Assembly (NCBI GenBank): GCA_003134685.1
Contig: PLCA01000005.1
Span: forward strand, 124,001 to 188,000
DNA length: 64,000 bases
Direction of reading: 5' to 3'
Source of the DNA: Gemmatimonadota bacterium
GTDB taxonomy: Bacteria; Gemmatimonadota; Gemmatimonadetes; Gemmatimonadales; Gemmatimonadaceae
Under the pieces are notes generated by a model that did not search any database, was not told where the DNA came from, and worked only from the letters and a program-made list of their open reading frames with translations. Positions 24,944 to 35,305 of this stretch are shown in pieces (the first letter of the stretch is position 1; every line of letters starts with the position of its first letter). A program made the translations under genes and the position numbers.

Positions 24944-25929
24944 CCGTAACCACCACTCTCATAACAGCCCTCCTTGGCGCAATCGCGGCCGTCGCCCTGG
25001 TCGTGGCGTGCTCGAGTCGCTTTCCCGCGCGCCCGGCGATCACGGGATTGGCCGCTCTCGCGACTATGGCAATTGCTCCTGTGTTGCCGCCTCTGACGCC
25101 ATCACGAAGCGACCGTGTCGAGCTCCACGTCCTCGATGTGGGACAGGGGGACGCGATCCTGGTTCGAACGAATCGCGGCCACTGGATACTGCTCGATGCA
25201 GGTCCCGCCTGGCGCGGCGGTGACGCGGGTCGCACGACGGTGCTGCCATACATGCTTCGGCGGGGTGGCTCGCTCGAGGCGTTCGTGCTTTCTCATCCAC
25301 ATACCGATCATGTTGGCGGAGCGGCAAGCGTTCTCAATGCGATGCGTCCACACACGTACTGGGATGCGGCGTTCGCGGGCGGATCGGACGCGTACATCGC
25401 TTCGCTCGCCGCCGCCAGACAGGACGGAATCGAATGGCATCGCGTTCATCCCGGCGATTCGATTCAGATAGATGGAGTGAGTGTCTCCTTCCTTGCGCCT
25501 GATTCCGCCTGGACAGTTGGGCTCAAGGATCCGAACCTTGCCAGCACGATCGCCGTCGTGCGTTACGGCGTGGTGCGCTTTCTGCTCGTTGGAGACGCAG
25601 AGCGTGCGGAAGAGGACTGGCTGTTGGCGCATCATCGGGACGAGCTCCACGCCCAGGTCCTCAAGGTTGGCCACCATGGCAGCTCGACCAGCAGCAGCGA
25701 TGCATTCCTGGCTGCGGTTCATCCGGATGTCGCGGTAATTTCCGTGGGCGCCGGCAACATGTACGGGCATCCCAGCAACGATGTCCTGCACGCGCTGTCG
25801 CGAATTGGAGCCGAGGTGCTACGCACCGATGAAGCGGGAACGGTGATAGTGCGTACGGACGGTGTTCACATCGAGATTGAAGCAAAGGGAGACAAATGGG
25901 AGGTGGCTCACGACTCGTCAAAGCATTGA
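24892..25929 (+). pseudogene. comEC: comEC C-terminal part: membrane end and metallo-beta-lactamase domain
   Basis: The second part of ComEC continues in another frame from about 24892. It has one or two further membrane segments (AITVTTTLITALLGAIAAVALVVA) and a metallo-beta-lactamase-fold domain with VLDVGQGDAILV, LSHPHTDHVGG (HxHxDH metal motif), LLVGDAERAEEDWLL and VLKVGHHGSSTSSSDAFL. All are standard for full-length bacterial ComEC. Adding one T to the four at 24888-24891 would join it in frame to the N-terminal part and give about 675 residues, a normal length. The domain itself has no further disruption. The 3' end overlaps the next gene by 34 bases. Confidence 0.82.
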
Positions 25930-26282
25930 TCGGAGAGAGAATCGATCTCCCCGAAGAAATGATTCGGCGTTATCCCGACCTCGCTCAGGCGAAGTATCGT
26001 CGCGGCGGACTGCCCGTCCGAATCGGCGGTTGGTCGCTGGGAACCAGCACTGCGGAAGCCATCACGCTCTGGAGAACAGTGTTCGTGGCGCCGACGACCG
26101 TGCTCGATGCCGAGCTGCTCTTGCACGAGCTCCGTCACGTCCACCAATTTTTGGAACAGAGGGCATTTCCTGTCAGCTACCTCTGGCAGTCCATCCGTTA
26201 CGGCTACACGCGTAACGCTTACGAAGTCGATGCTCGCCGGTATTCCGCGTCCCGCCTCGGTACCGGTGACAAGGATCTCTGA
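25896..26282 (+). CDS. Small HELRH-motif protein (metallopeptidase-like)
   Basis: The 128-residue product has the motif LLHELRHVHQFLEQ (about residues 75-88). This is a HExxH zinc-peptidase signature with a second His, followed by VSYLWQSIRYGYTRNAYEVDARRY, where Glu/Asp could supply a third ligand. The short format resembles small DUF4157-like or M48-fragment proteins; no propeptide or membrane segment is seen. The start at 25896 has AGGGAGA a few bases upstream and lies inside the end of comEC. Peptidase activity is plausible but unproven. The next gene, fbp, starts on the base after its stop. Confidence 0.7.
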   Translation: MGGGSRLVKALIGERIDLPEEMIRRYPDLAQAKYRRGGLPVRIGGWSLGTSTAEAITLWRTVFVAPTTVLDAELLLHELRHVHQFLEQRAFPVSYLWQSIRYGYTRNAYEVDARRYSASRLGTGDKDL

Positions 26283-27335
<1,053 letters not shown>

Positions 27336-27363
27336 AGCCCCGCCGGCGCCACGGCCGGCGCGC

Positions 27364-28959
27364 GTGAGCAAACACGAGCCCGGCGAGAAGCTTTCTCCCT
27401 CGGGCATCCCCCTCAAAACGGTGTATCGGCCGGAAGATGCGGAGCTCGACTACGCGTCCGCGCTCGGTGATCCGGGAGAATGGCCGTACACGCGCGGCGT
27501 TCAGCCTTCAATGTATCGCGGACGACTCTGGACGATGCGTCAGTACGCCGGATTCGGGAGCGCGAAGGGAACGAATGAGCGCTTCAAGATGCTGCTCGAC
27601 GCCGGACAGACGGGGCTCTCCGTCGCGTTCGATCTTCCGACGCAGATGGGACTCGATTCGGATTCGCCGCGCGCCCTCGGAGAAGTAGGAAGGGCCGGCG
27701 TGGCGATCGACAGTGTCGAGGACATGCACGCCCTCCTCGAAGGCATCCCGCTCGACCAGGTCTCGACCTCGATGACGATCAACGCGACTGCGGCGACGCT
27801 GCTGGCGATGTACATCGTCGTGGCGGAGGAGCGTGGGATCGCGCGCGACAAGTTGAGCGGCACGATCCAGAATGATATTCTCAAGGAGTACATCGCGCGC
27901 GGAACCTACATCTACCCGCCCGAGCCGAGCATGGCCCTGATTGCGGAAGTGTTCCGATTCTGCGCGGATGAAGTTCCCAACTGGAATCCGATCTCGATCT
28001 CCGGGTACCACATTCGCGAAGCGGGCGCCACGGCGGTACAGGAGCTCGCCTTCACGCTTGCGAACACGATCCAGTACATCACCCGCGCAATCGAAGCCGG
28101 GCTCGCTGTGGACTCTTTTGCACCAAGGTTGTCATTCTTCTTCGCCGCCCACAGCGATCTGTTCGAGGAAGTCGCAAAGTTCCGCGCGGCGCGACGACTC
28201 TATGCGCGGATCATGCGCGGCCGCTTCCACGCGTCGGCGTCGAGTGCGCGGCTGCGCTTTCACACCCAGACTGGCGGGGTCACGCTCACTGCTCAGCAGC
28301 CGCTCAACAATGTCGTCCGCGTGGCAGTGCAGGCGCTGGCCGCGACTCTGGGTGGAACGCAATCGCTCCACACCAACGGATACGACGAGGCGCTCGCGCT
28401 CCCGACCGCCGAGGCGGCGAAGCTCGCGTTGCGCACACAGCAGATCGTGGGATACGAGTCCGGGATCGCCAACACCGCCGATCCTCTGGCCGGAAGCTAC
28501 TACGTCGAAAACCTCACCACGCAGCTGGAAGAGCGCGCCCTCGAGCTGATCCTGAAAGTGGACGAGCTTGGAGGCTCGGAGAAAGCGATCGCCGCCGGAT
28601 TTTTCCAGGAAGAGATCGCGCGTAGCGCGTACGAGTATCAGCTGCGCGTCGAGGCCGGCGAGACGGTGATTGTGGGCGTCAATCGCTTCGCGGACGAGGA
28701 AGAGACACTGTCCATTGCTGTTCCCGACTATTCGGCGCTGGAAAAGGCGCAGGTGAAGAGCGTGAAGGCGCTACGCAAGAAAAGAAATGCGGCTGATGTC
28801 AAGCGAGCTCTGGCCGCGCTAGGCGCGGCCTCGGCGAAAGATTCGAAGCAGCCGCGGCTGATGCCCATCATCATCGACGCTGCGCGCGCGCGTGCGACCG
28901 TTGGAGAGATTTCGGAAACTCTGGCGGCAAACTGGGGTTTCTACCGTCCGCCACTCTAG
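27364..28959 (+). CDS. Methylmalonyl-CoA mutase, large (catalytic) subunit
   Basis: This B12-dependent enzyme isomerises (R)-methylmalonyl-CoA and succinyl-CoA in propionate metabolism. The 531-residue product covers the TIM-barrel substrate domain only: [75 protein letters not shown] and [19 protein letters not shown]. The C-terminal B12-binding DxHxxG domain found in single-chain forms is absent, so a separate small subunit must exist elsewhere. Related acyl-CoA mutases (ethylmalonyl, isobutyryl) share this fold; the exact substrate cannot be read. It starts with GTG at 27364. The B12 uptake operon further along is a sensible partner. Confidence 0.9.
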   Translation: MSKHEPGEKLSPSGIPLKTVYRPEDAELDYASALGDPGEWPYTRGVQPSMYRGRLWTMRQYAGFGSAKGTNERFKMLLDAGQTGLSVAFDLPTQMGLDSDSPRALGEVGRAGVAIDSVEDMHALLEGIPLDQVSTSMTINATAATLLAMYIVVAEERGIARDKLSGTIQNDILKEYIARGTYIYPPEPSMALIAEVFRFCADEVPNWNPISISGYHIREAGATAVQELAFTLANTIQYITRAIEAGLAVDSFAPRLSFFFAAHSDLFEEVAKFRAARRLYARIMRGRFHASASSARLRFHTQTGGVTLTAQQPLNNVVRVAVQALAATLGGTQSLHTNGYDEALALPTAEAAKLALRTQQIVGYESGIANTADPLAGSYYVENLTTQLEERALELILKVDELGGSEKAIAAGFFQEEIARSAYEYQLRVEAGETVIVGVNRFADEEETLSIAVPDYSALEKAQVKSVKALRKKRNAADVKRALAALGAASAKDSKQPRLMPIIIDAARARATVGEISETLAANWGFYRPPL

Positions 28960-29140
28960 AACCGCCGAAAGCTCTCGCTCCGATCTGCCATGAGTCGGCG
29001 GAAGGTCGAGCACCGCTCCGCTCGATCGTCGCTCTATCCATGCCGGTGCCGGCGAGATCACGTCGCTTGCCGCCGCGCTTGAGCCGCTCTCTCCAGCAAA
29101 CTAGCTTTCAGCGTAGCCCGCAGTTCTCTCCCGGACCAAC

Positions 29141-29557
29141 ATGCCCACATACGAGTTTCGTTGCCCCACGGGCCACGAGTTCGAAAAGTTTTATCGCTCC
29201 ATTAGCGGCGCGCCCAGCGAAGTCGCATGCCCGACGTGCGGCAAAAAGGCGGAGCGGCAAATCTCGGCCGGCGGCGGACTCGTCTTCAAAGGCTCCGGCT
29301 TCTACATCACCGACTACGGGAAGGACGGCAAGAAGCCGCAGGTTGCTCCAACGAAGTCTGGAGAAGGGGCAGCGAGCGTGAGCGGTGGGTCGGAGTCCGC
29401 TGGTCCGAAGGGAGAGTCGAAATCCGGCGCCGAAGCAAAACCGTCCGGTGATCCCAAGCCGGGCGTGGACTCAAAATCGGCGAGCGCCCCAAAGCCGGCG
29501 GCTGCATCGAAGTCCGCCGCGAAAGGGTCGTCCCGGAGAGCGAAAAGCAGCGAATGA
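29141..29557 (+). CDS. FmdB-type zinc-ribbon protein with low-complexity tail
   Basis: The 138-residue protein begins MPTYEFRCPTGHEFEKFY and has the two knuckles RCPTGH and CPTCGKKAER of the putative regulatory FmdB family; the first knuckle has Cys and His instead of CxxC. A conserved stretch, GLVFKGSGFYITDYGK, follows. The last 75 residues are a Lys/Ser/Pro/Ala repeat region, probably disordered. It precedes argS with a 4-base overlap (ATGA). Function is unknown for the family. The 180 bases before it hold no gene that I can support. Confidence 0.85.
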   Translation: MPTYEFRCPTGHEFEKFYRSISGAPSEVACPTCGKKAERQISAGGGLVFKGSGFYITDYGKDGKKPQVAPTKSGEGAASVSGGSESAGPKGESKSGAEAKPSGDPKPGVDSKSASAPKPAAASKSAAKGSSRRAKSSE

Positions 29558-31176
29558 CTGCTGCTGACCAGATCCGCACCGAGCTCATTCGCGCCGCGCG
29601 CGGGCTCGGCGCGCCCGAGGACGTGGATCCGCTGATGGAGCGCCCGCGGGAGTCTTCGCACGGCGACTGGGCAACGAATCTCGCCATGGTTCTCGCCAAA
29701 CCGCTCAAGTCGCGGCCGCGTGACATCGCCGAACGGTTGCGCGACTCGATGAGTCTCGAGAGTGCGGGGGTGTCGAAGGTCGACATCGCCGGACCCGGGT
29801 TCATGAATTTCTGGATCGATGCCGGTCGCATCGCCTCGGGACTGCGCGACATCATCGCCGCGGACGAGAGTTACGGGAGCAGCAAGGCCGGAGCCGGACG
29901 TGTCGTCAACGTCGAATTCGTCTCCGCGAATCCGACGGGACCGTTGCACGTCGGTCACGGACGGCAGGCCGCGCTCGGAGATGCAATCTCGACACTGCTG
30001 GGAGTCACCGGCTGGAAGGTGACACGCGAGTACTACTACAACGACGCCGGCGTTCAAATCGACAATCTCGCCGCCAGCGTCGAGGCGCGACTCAGTGAGA
30101 TCCGCGGCAAACCGGCTCAGATTCCAGAGGGCGGTTATCACGGCGAGTACATTCGCGAGCTGGCCGAGCGATACAACGCGGGCAGCGACGGGCTCTCGGT
30201 GCGCGAGTTCGCCGTGCGCGAGCTGCGAAAGGAGCAGGACCTCGATCTGCAGGCCTTCGGAGTGCGCTTCGACCGCTACTTCCTCGAATCGTCGCTCTAC
30301 ACGGACGGGATGGTCGAAGACACCGTGCGCCTTCTCGTCGCGTCAGGAAAAACGTACGAGCACGAAGGCGCGCTCTGGCTCCGCACCACCGAGTTCGGCG
30401 ACGACAAGGACCGCGTGATGCGGAAGGGCGACGGCACGTATACGTACTTCCTGCCCGATATCGCCTATCACGTCACCAAGTGGAAGCGTGGATTTCGCCG
30501 GGCGATCGACGTCCAGGGCGCCGATCACCACAGCACCGTGACGCGGGTGCGCGCGGGCCTTCAGGCGCTCGACATGGGCGTCAGCGAGAAGTACCCCGAA
30601 TATGTGCTGCATCAGATGGTGACCGTCATGAAGCACGGCGAAGAGGTGAAGATCTCCAAGCGCGCGGGCAGCTACGTCACCGTTCGGGATCTCGTCAACG
30701 AGGTGGGGCGCGACGCGGTGCGCTACTTCTTCCTCATGCGGAAGAGCGACTCGCAGCTGATCTTCAACGTGGATCTCGCCGCTTCGCACTCGGAAGAAAA
30801 TCCGGTCTACTACATCCAGATGGCGCACGCGCGCATGTGCGGCATCTTCCGCGTCGGTGAAATCGATCGGGAGTCGGTGTCGGGCGAGAACGTGAGCTTC
30901 GACGTGCTGAGCGAGCCGGAAGAGCAGGAGCTGATCAAGGCGCTGCTCGACTTCCCGGCTCTCGTCGAATCAGCCGCGGAGACGCTGGAGCCTCAGCGCA
31001 TCGCGACCTATCTCCTCGAGACGGCGCGCCTCGCGCACCTTTGGTATCACAAGCATCACGTTCTGGAGCAAGCCGAGGACGTAACCCGCGCCCGGCTGGT
31101 GCTGGCGAGGGGTGCCCAGATCGTGTTGCGGAACGGCCTGCAAATCCTCGGCATCACGGCGCCGGAGAGAATGTAG
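29554..31176 (+). CDS. argS: Arginyl-tRNA synthetase
   Basis: ArgRS charges tRNA-Arg. The 540-residue class I synthetase has the N-terminal Add-1 domain, the HIGH-type motif in NPTGPLHVGHGRQAALGDAI (about residue 132), the KMSK-type motif as VKISKRAGSYVTVRDL (about 365) and a DALR anticodon-binding C-terminus ending GLQILGITAPERM. Both class I signatures are present and the length is typical. It overlaps the zinc-ribbon gene by 4 bases. Confidence 0.96.
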   Translation: MTAADQIRTELIRAARGLGAPEDVDPLMERPRESSHGDWATNLAMVLAKPLKSRPRDIAERLRDSMSLESAGVSKVDIAGPGFMNFWIDAGRIASGLRDIIAADESYGSSKAGAGRVVNVEFVSANPTGPLHVGHGRQAALGDAISTLLGVTGWKVTREYYYNDAGVQIDNLAASVEARLSEIRGKPAQIPEGGYHGEYIRELAERYNAGSDGLSVREFAVRELRKEQDLDLQAFGVRFDRYFLESSLYTDGMVEDTVRLLVASGKTYEHEGALWLRTTEFGDDKDRVMRKGDGTYTYFLPDIAYHVTKWKRGFRRAIDVQGADHHSTVTRVRAGLQALDMGVSEKYPEYVLHQMVTVMKHGEEVKISKRAGSYVTVRDLVNEVGRDAVRYFFLMRKSDSQLIFNVDLAASHSEENPVYYIQMAHARMCGIFRVGEIDRESVSGENVSFDVLSEPEEQELIKALLDFPALVESAAETLEPQRIATYLLETARLAHLWYHKHHVLEQAEDVTRARLVLARGAQIVLRNGLQILGITAPERM

Positions 31177-31241
31177 TTGCCGCGCCCGCCCGCTCGATTA
31201 CCATTAGCACCCTGACCTTTTCTCAAACGATATAGGCGCGA

Positions 31242-32159
31242 ATGTCTGTCCTCGTTGTTGGCTCGGTTGCGCTCGACTCTGTCGAGACCCCGTTCGGAAA
31301 GGCGGACGATGTCCTCGGCGGATCCGCGACATTCTTTGCCGCATCGGCGAGTCATCTCACCAAGGTGAGTGTCGTCGGGGTCGTCGGCTCCGACTATCCC
31401 ATCGAGAAGCTCGATCCGCTTAAGAAGCGCGGAGTCGATTTCAGCGGTCTCGAGCGGGCCGAAGGGCAGTCCTTTCGCTGGCGCGGCCGCTATCGGCACG
31501 ACCTCAACTCGGCCGAGACGCTGGAGACGCACCTCGGCGTTTTCTCCCACTTCAGCCCCAAGATTCCGGCGAAGCTTCGCTCCTCGCCGTATCTCTTCCT
31601 CGCCAACATCGACCCGCGGCTCCAGCTCGATGTCCTGGGGCAGGTCGATAAGCCGAAGCTCGTCGCCTGCGACACGATGAACTTCTGGATCCAGAGCCGG
31701 CGCGCCGACGTTCTGAAGCTCCTGGGACACGTCGACCTCATGACGCTCAATGACGCGGAAGCACGCCAGCTGACGGAAAAGGCGAATCTCGTCCAGGCGG
31801 CGCAGTGGATCATGGAGCGCGGACCGCGGCACGTCATAATCAAGAAGGGCGAGCACGGCGCATTCATGTTCACCGAAAAGTCCATCTTCTTCGCGCCCGC
31901 GTTTCCGCTGGAAAACGTGTTCGATCCTACTGGCGCGGGAGACGCGTTCGCGGGAGGATTCATCGGGTACCTCGCCGCGACGGGCGATCTGAGCGAGGCC
32001 AACATGCGACGCGCCGTCATTTACGGCTCCGTGATGGGATCGTTCGCCGTCGAGAAATTCTCGATCGAACGCCTCATGACTGTGACTCGCGCCGAGATCG
32101 ATCAGCGCATGCGCGAAATGCGACGGCTCGTGGCGTTCGAGGAGGAGTTGCCCGCGTGA
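31242..32159 (+). CDS. PfkB-family carbohydrate or nucleoside kinase
   Basis: The 305-residue product has the ribokinase-like fold with the C-terminal PfkB signature DPTGAGDAFAGGFIGYL (catalytic Asp in GAGD) and the central motif LNDAEARQLTEKANL. The N-terminal GGSATFFAASASHL substrate region is also in place. The substrate cannot be read from sequence; ribokinase, fructokinase and adenosine kinase are all in the superfamily. It overlaps purM by 4 bases (GTGA), which hints at a purine or sugar-phosphate link but does not prove it. Confidence 0.88.
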   Translation: MSVLVVGSVALDSVETPFGKADDVLGGSATFFAASASHLTKVSVVGVVGSDYPIEKLDPLKKRGVDFSGLERAEGQSFRWRGRYRHDLNSAETLETHLGVFSHFSPKIPAKLRSSPYLFLANIDPRLQLDVLGQVDKPKLVACDTMNFWIQSRRADVLKLLGHVDLMTLNDAEARQLTEKANLVQAAQWIMERGPRHVIIKKGEHGAFMFTEKSIFFAPAFPLENVFDPTGAGDAFAGGFIGYLAATGDLSEANMRRAVIYGSVMGSFAVEKFSIERLMTVTRAEIDQRMREMRRLVAFEEELPA

Positions 32160-33184
32160 GCGATGACGCGCTTCGTTACGGAAGCGCCGGAGTCGATATC
32201 GATGCTTCCAATGCGGCAAAGAATCGGATCAGGAAGCTCGTTGAATCCACGTTCACCAAAGGTGTCGTAGGCGGCTTCGGTGGCTTCGGTGGGATGTTCA
32301 GGATTCCTCCGAATCTCAAGAAGCCTGTCCTCGTTTCGAGCGCCGATGGCGTCGGCACCAAGATCAAGATCGCGATTGAGGCTGGCCGGCACGACACGAT
32401 CGGGCGCGACCTCGTCAACCATTGCGTCAACGACATCCTCGTCCAGGGTGCGCTCCCGGCCTTTTTTCTCGACTACATAGCGTTCGGAAAACTCGACCCG
32501 ACCGTCGTCGAAGCCGTCGTGGCGGGGGTCGCCGCCGGCTGCCGGGACAACAGTTGTGCGCTAATAGGCGGGGAAACCGCAGAAATGCCCGGTTTGTACA
32601 CGCCGCCTGATTACGACTTGGCGGGCTTCATCGTCGGTTATGTGGAAGAGGATCGAATACTCGGCTCGCACCGTGTGCGGCCCGATGATGTCTTGATCGG
32701 TCTTCCGAGCTCGGGATTGCACACAAACGGATACTCACTCGCACGCATGATCGTCACAGATCGGCTGAAGCTGCGGCTGACAGATCCGTTTCCGGGTGGT
32801 GGCGGGAGCGTCGCGGATATTCTTCTGGCCGAGCATCGGTCGTATTTGCCAGCGCTGAAACCCTCGCTCGATCGGGTTCACGCGATGGCGCATATCACCG
32901 GCGGAGGATTGCTGGAGAATCTCGATCGCGCTCTGCCGAAGACGCTGGACGCTGTAATAGATGTCTCGAGCTGGAAAACCCCGAATGTCTTCAGGGTTTT
33001 GATGGGCGCGGGGGCAGTGGAACCCGCGGAGATGTACCGAACGTTCAACATGGGTGTAGGAATGGTCGTTATCTGCGCGTCGTCCGACTTAAAGGCAGTG
33101 TTGTCGGCGGCATCCGCGGCTGGGGTTGCGGGCTGGAAAATCGGCTCGCTCAAGCCCGGCTCCGGGGCAGTCATACTTTCTTGA
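32156..33184 (+). CDS. purM: Phosphoribosylformylglycinamidine cyclo-ligase PurM
   Basis: PurM (AIR synthetase) closes the imidazole ring in de novo purine synthesis using ATP. The 342-residue protein starts with GTG overlapping the PfkB gene and shows RYGSAGVDIDASNAAK, the glycine-rich segment GGFGGFGGMF, VSSADGVGTKIKIA, HCVNDILVQGALPAFFLDY, LIGGETAEMPG and GLPSSGLHTNGYSLAR. A longer open frame upstream lies inside the PfkB gene and is not used. The length is normal. Confidence 0.96.
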   Translation: MSDDALRYGSAGVDIDASNAAKNRIRKLVESTFTKGVVGGFGGFGGMFRIPPNLKKPVLVSSADGVGTKIKIAIEAGRHDTIGRDLVNHCVNDILVQGALPAFFLDYIAFGKLDPTVVEAVVAGVAAGCRDNSCALIGGETAEMPGLYTPPDYDLAGFIVGYVEEDRILGSHRVRPDDVLIGLPSSGLHTNGYSLARMIVTDRLKLRLTDPFPGGGGSVADILLAEHRSYLPALKPSLDRVHAMAHITGGGLLENLDRALPKTLDAVIDVSSWKTPNVFRVLMGAGAVEPAEMYRTFNMGVGMVVICASSDLKAVLSAASAAGVAGWKIGSLKPGSGAVILS

Positions 33185-33195
33185 GGAACTTACAA

Positions 33196-34224
33196 ATGAA
33201 AGGTCGTTTGTTCATTTCGCTCGCAGCAATGGCGTTCGCGGCTACATCGGCTGGTGCTCAGGGTATCGACACCCAGAGCTGCCCGCCGGGCACCGTCAAT
33301 GGTCTGGGAGTTCCGGATCAGGCCCGCGCTTCGCAGGACGCATGTCAGAAGGCGATCGATCTCTTCAAGTACCTGGCGCCGCAGCTAGGCACGAGCATCG
33401 CGGGCGGTAACGCGACACTCGGCCAGGCGGGAAGTCTGGGTGGCCTCGGTCACTTTTCTCTGGGTCTCAGAGTCAACGCTGTTCAGGGGAGCCTCCCCCA
33501 GATTCAGAACATCACGCCGTCCGTGACCGGCGCGACAAATACGCCTCCTATCGATACCAAGACTCAGCTCTTTCCGATGCCGACGGCCGATCTCGCGATC
33601 GGTATTTTCAAGGGACTGCCGCTCGCCATCACCAACGTCGGCGGAGTAGACCTCCTCGTCAGTGCGTCATACGTGCCCGAGTTCAATAGCAGCGGAGTGA
33701 GTGTCAAGGTGCCCAGCGGCTCGCTCAAGCTTGGCTATGGCGCGCGCATCGGAATCCTGCAGGAATCGCTGCTCGTCCCGGGCGTCTCGGTGAGCTATAT
33801 CCGCCGCGATCTGCCGACAGTTAACATCTCGGCAAACAGCGGCAATGACTCGCTGTACGTCAACAACCTTGCCCTGAAAACAACTGCCTTGCGCCTTGTC
33901 GCTAGCAAGGGCTTCCTGTTGTTCGGCCTCGCTGCGGGTATCGGCCAGGACAAGTACGAGTCATCCACGGAAATTGGTGCGCACCTTGCCGCGCGAGCGG
34001 TCCCGCCTATCTCAGCGTTCAACACTGCTCCAGTTTCGCTCTCCCAGAGCATCACCCGCACGAATATGTTTGCGGACTTGTCGATAAACCTTCTGATTTT
34101 GAAGCTGACCGGCGAAATTGGACAAGTATCCGGCGGCACAATCAACACCTACAATACCTTCAGTGGCAAGCAAGCAGCCGATTCCAGAGTCTACGGATCG
34201 GTCGGAGCTCGATTCGGGTTCTAA
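33196..34224 (+). CDS. Putative outer-membrane protein
   Basis: The 342-residue product has a signal peptide (MKGRLFISLAAMAFAATSAGAQG) and a DTQSCPPGT...QDACQKAIDLF segment with two Cys. Beta-rich sequence follows to the C-terminal RVYGSVGARFGF, which ends in Phe like Bam-assembled barrels. The start at 33196 is supported by GAGGAA at 33183-33188; a TTG at 33181 would add only five residues. The 3' end overlaps the ribD frame. The family is not recognised. Confidence 0.78.
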   Translation: MKGRLFISLAAMAFAATSAGAQGIDTQSCPPGTVNGLGVPDQARASQDACQKAIDLFKYLAPQLGTSIAGGNATLGQAGSLGGLGHFSLGLRVNAVQGSLPQIQNITPSVTGATNTPPIDTKTQLFPMPTADLAIGIFKGLPLAITNVGGVDLLVSASYVPEFNSSGVSVKVPSGSLKLGYGARIGILQESLLVPGVSVSYIRRDLPTVNISANSGNDSLYVNNLALKTTALRLVASKGFLLFGLAAGIGQDKYESSTEIGAHLAARAVPPISAFNTAPVSLSQSITRTNMFADLSINLLILKLTGEIGQVSGGTINTYNTFSGKQAADSRVYGSVGARFGF

Positions 34225-35305
34225 CGACGAGCGCGACGCGGAGTACATGCGTCGCGCGCTCGTCCTCGCCCAGCAAGGGTGGGGTCAAACAGCGCCGAAC
34301 CCTATGGTCGGCGCTGTTGTCGTTCGCGACGGCGTAGTCGTCGGCGAAGGGTACCACGCCCGCTACGGTGACGCGCACGCCGAGCTGGTAGCGCTCAAGG
34401 CGGCTGGCGATCGCGCTCGCGGCGCGACCATGTACGTCACCCTCGAGCCTTGCAACCACTTCGGGAAACAGCCGCCCTGCACCGAGGCGATTCTCGAGGC
34501 TCGGGTAAAGCGCGTCGTGATCGCCGCTGCTGATCCTACCGCGCTCGCCGGTGGCGGCGCGCGTCACCTCGCCGACTACGGCGTCGAGGTCAACTTTTCC
34601 GTCGAAGAGGTCGCGGCCCTGGAGCTCAATGCTCCGTTCTTTTTCGCCGCCACCAATCCCGCGAGACCATGGGTGACTCTCAAGCTCGCGCTCTCGAGCG
34701 ACGGGAAGATGAATGATCCCAGCGGGGAGCGACGCTGGATCAGCAACGAGCTCTCACGAAAGGAAGTTCAACGGCTCCGCGCGAACGTCGATGCCATCGC
34801 GGTCGGCCTCGGGACCGTGCGCGCGGACGATCCACAACTGACGGCACGGGGATCGATCCGCCCGCGAGTGCCACCGACGCGCGTCGTGTTCGACAGAAAC
34901 GCCGAGACCCCGCTCGATTCGACGCTCGTCCGGACGGCGAAGGAGACTCCGACCGTGGTATTCGCGCACCATCCCCCGGTCGCGCGCCTTGCCGCGCTCC
35001 ACAATGCAGGAGTCGACGTCTTCGAGGCCGAAGACCTCCCGGCAGCACTGGAGGCGCTCCATGGATTCGAGGTTCAACACCTGCTCGTGGAGGGCGGTGC
35101 CCGCGTCGCGCGGGAGTTCCTGCGTCAGAGCCTTGTGGACCGACTGATTATCTTTCAGTCACCAATCACTCTTGGCCCCGACGCGCTCGGTCCATTCGAT
35201 GAATTGCCTGGCGATTTTCGTGAGACGCTCGCCAGGCTCCCCATCGTCCGGCGCGCGGAGTTTGGAGAGGATGTGATGTCGGTGTACGCGCCGCGTGAGG
35301 CTTGA
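34163..35305 (+). CDS. ribD: Bifunctional riboflavin deaminase/reductase RibD
   Basis: RibD deaminates and then reduces the pyrimidine intermediate of riboflavin synthesis. The N-terminal deaminase domain has EYMRRALVLAQQGWGQT, APNPMVGAVVV, HAELVAL and the zinc motif EPCNHFGKQPPC. The C-terminal reductase domain has LKLALSSDGKM, WISNELSR, GLGTVRADDP and LLVEGGARVA. Start choice is uncertain. The family-conserved D..YM helix extends upstream of the first ATG (34247), and the only in-frame starts before it are GTG 34163 and TTG 34118, both inside the outer-membrane protein gene. GTG 34163 gives 380 residues. No FMN riboswitch was found before the cluster. Confidence 0.93.
   Translation: MASKQPIPESTDRSELDSGSNDERDAEYMRRALVLAQQGWGQTAPNPMVGAVVVRDGVVVGEGYHARYGDAHAELVALKAAGDRARGATMYVTLEPCNHFGKQPPCTEAILEARVKRVVIAAADPTALAGGGARHLADYGVEVNFSVEEVAALELNAPFFFAATNPARPWVTLKLALSSDGKMNDPSGERRWISNELSRKEVQRLRANVDAIAVGLGTVRADDPQLTARGSIRPRVPPTRVVFDRNAETPLDSTLVRTAKETPTVVFAHHPPVARLAALHNAGVDVFEAEDLPAALEALHGFEVQHLLVEGGARVAREFLRQSLVDRLIIFQSPITLGPDALGPFDELPGDFRETLARLPIVRRAEFGEDVMSVYAPREA

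Noticed and set aside
33185-34162. FMN riboswitch before the riboflavin genes
   Set aside because: The region is coding for the outer-membrane protein and shows no RFN-element core.
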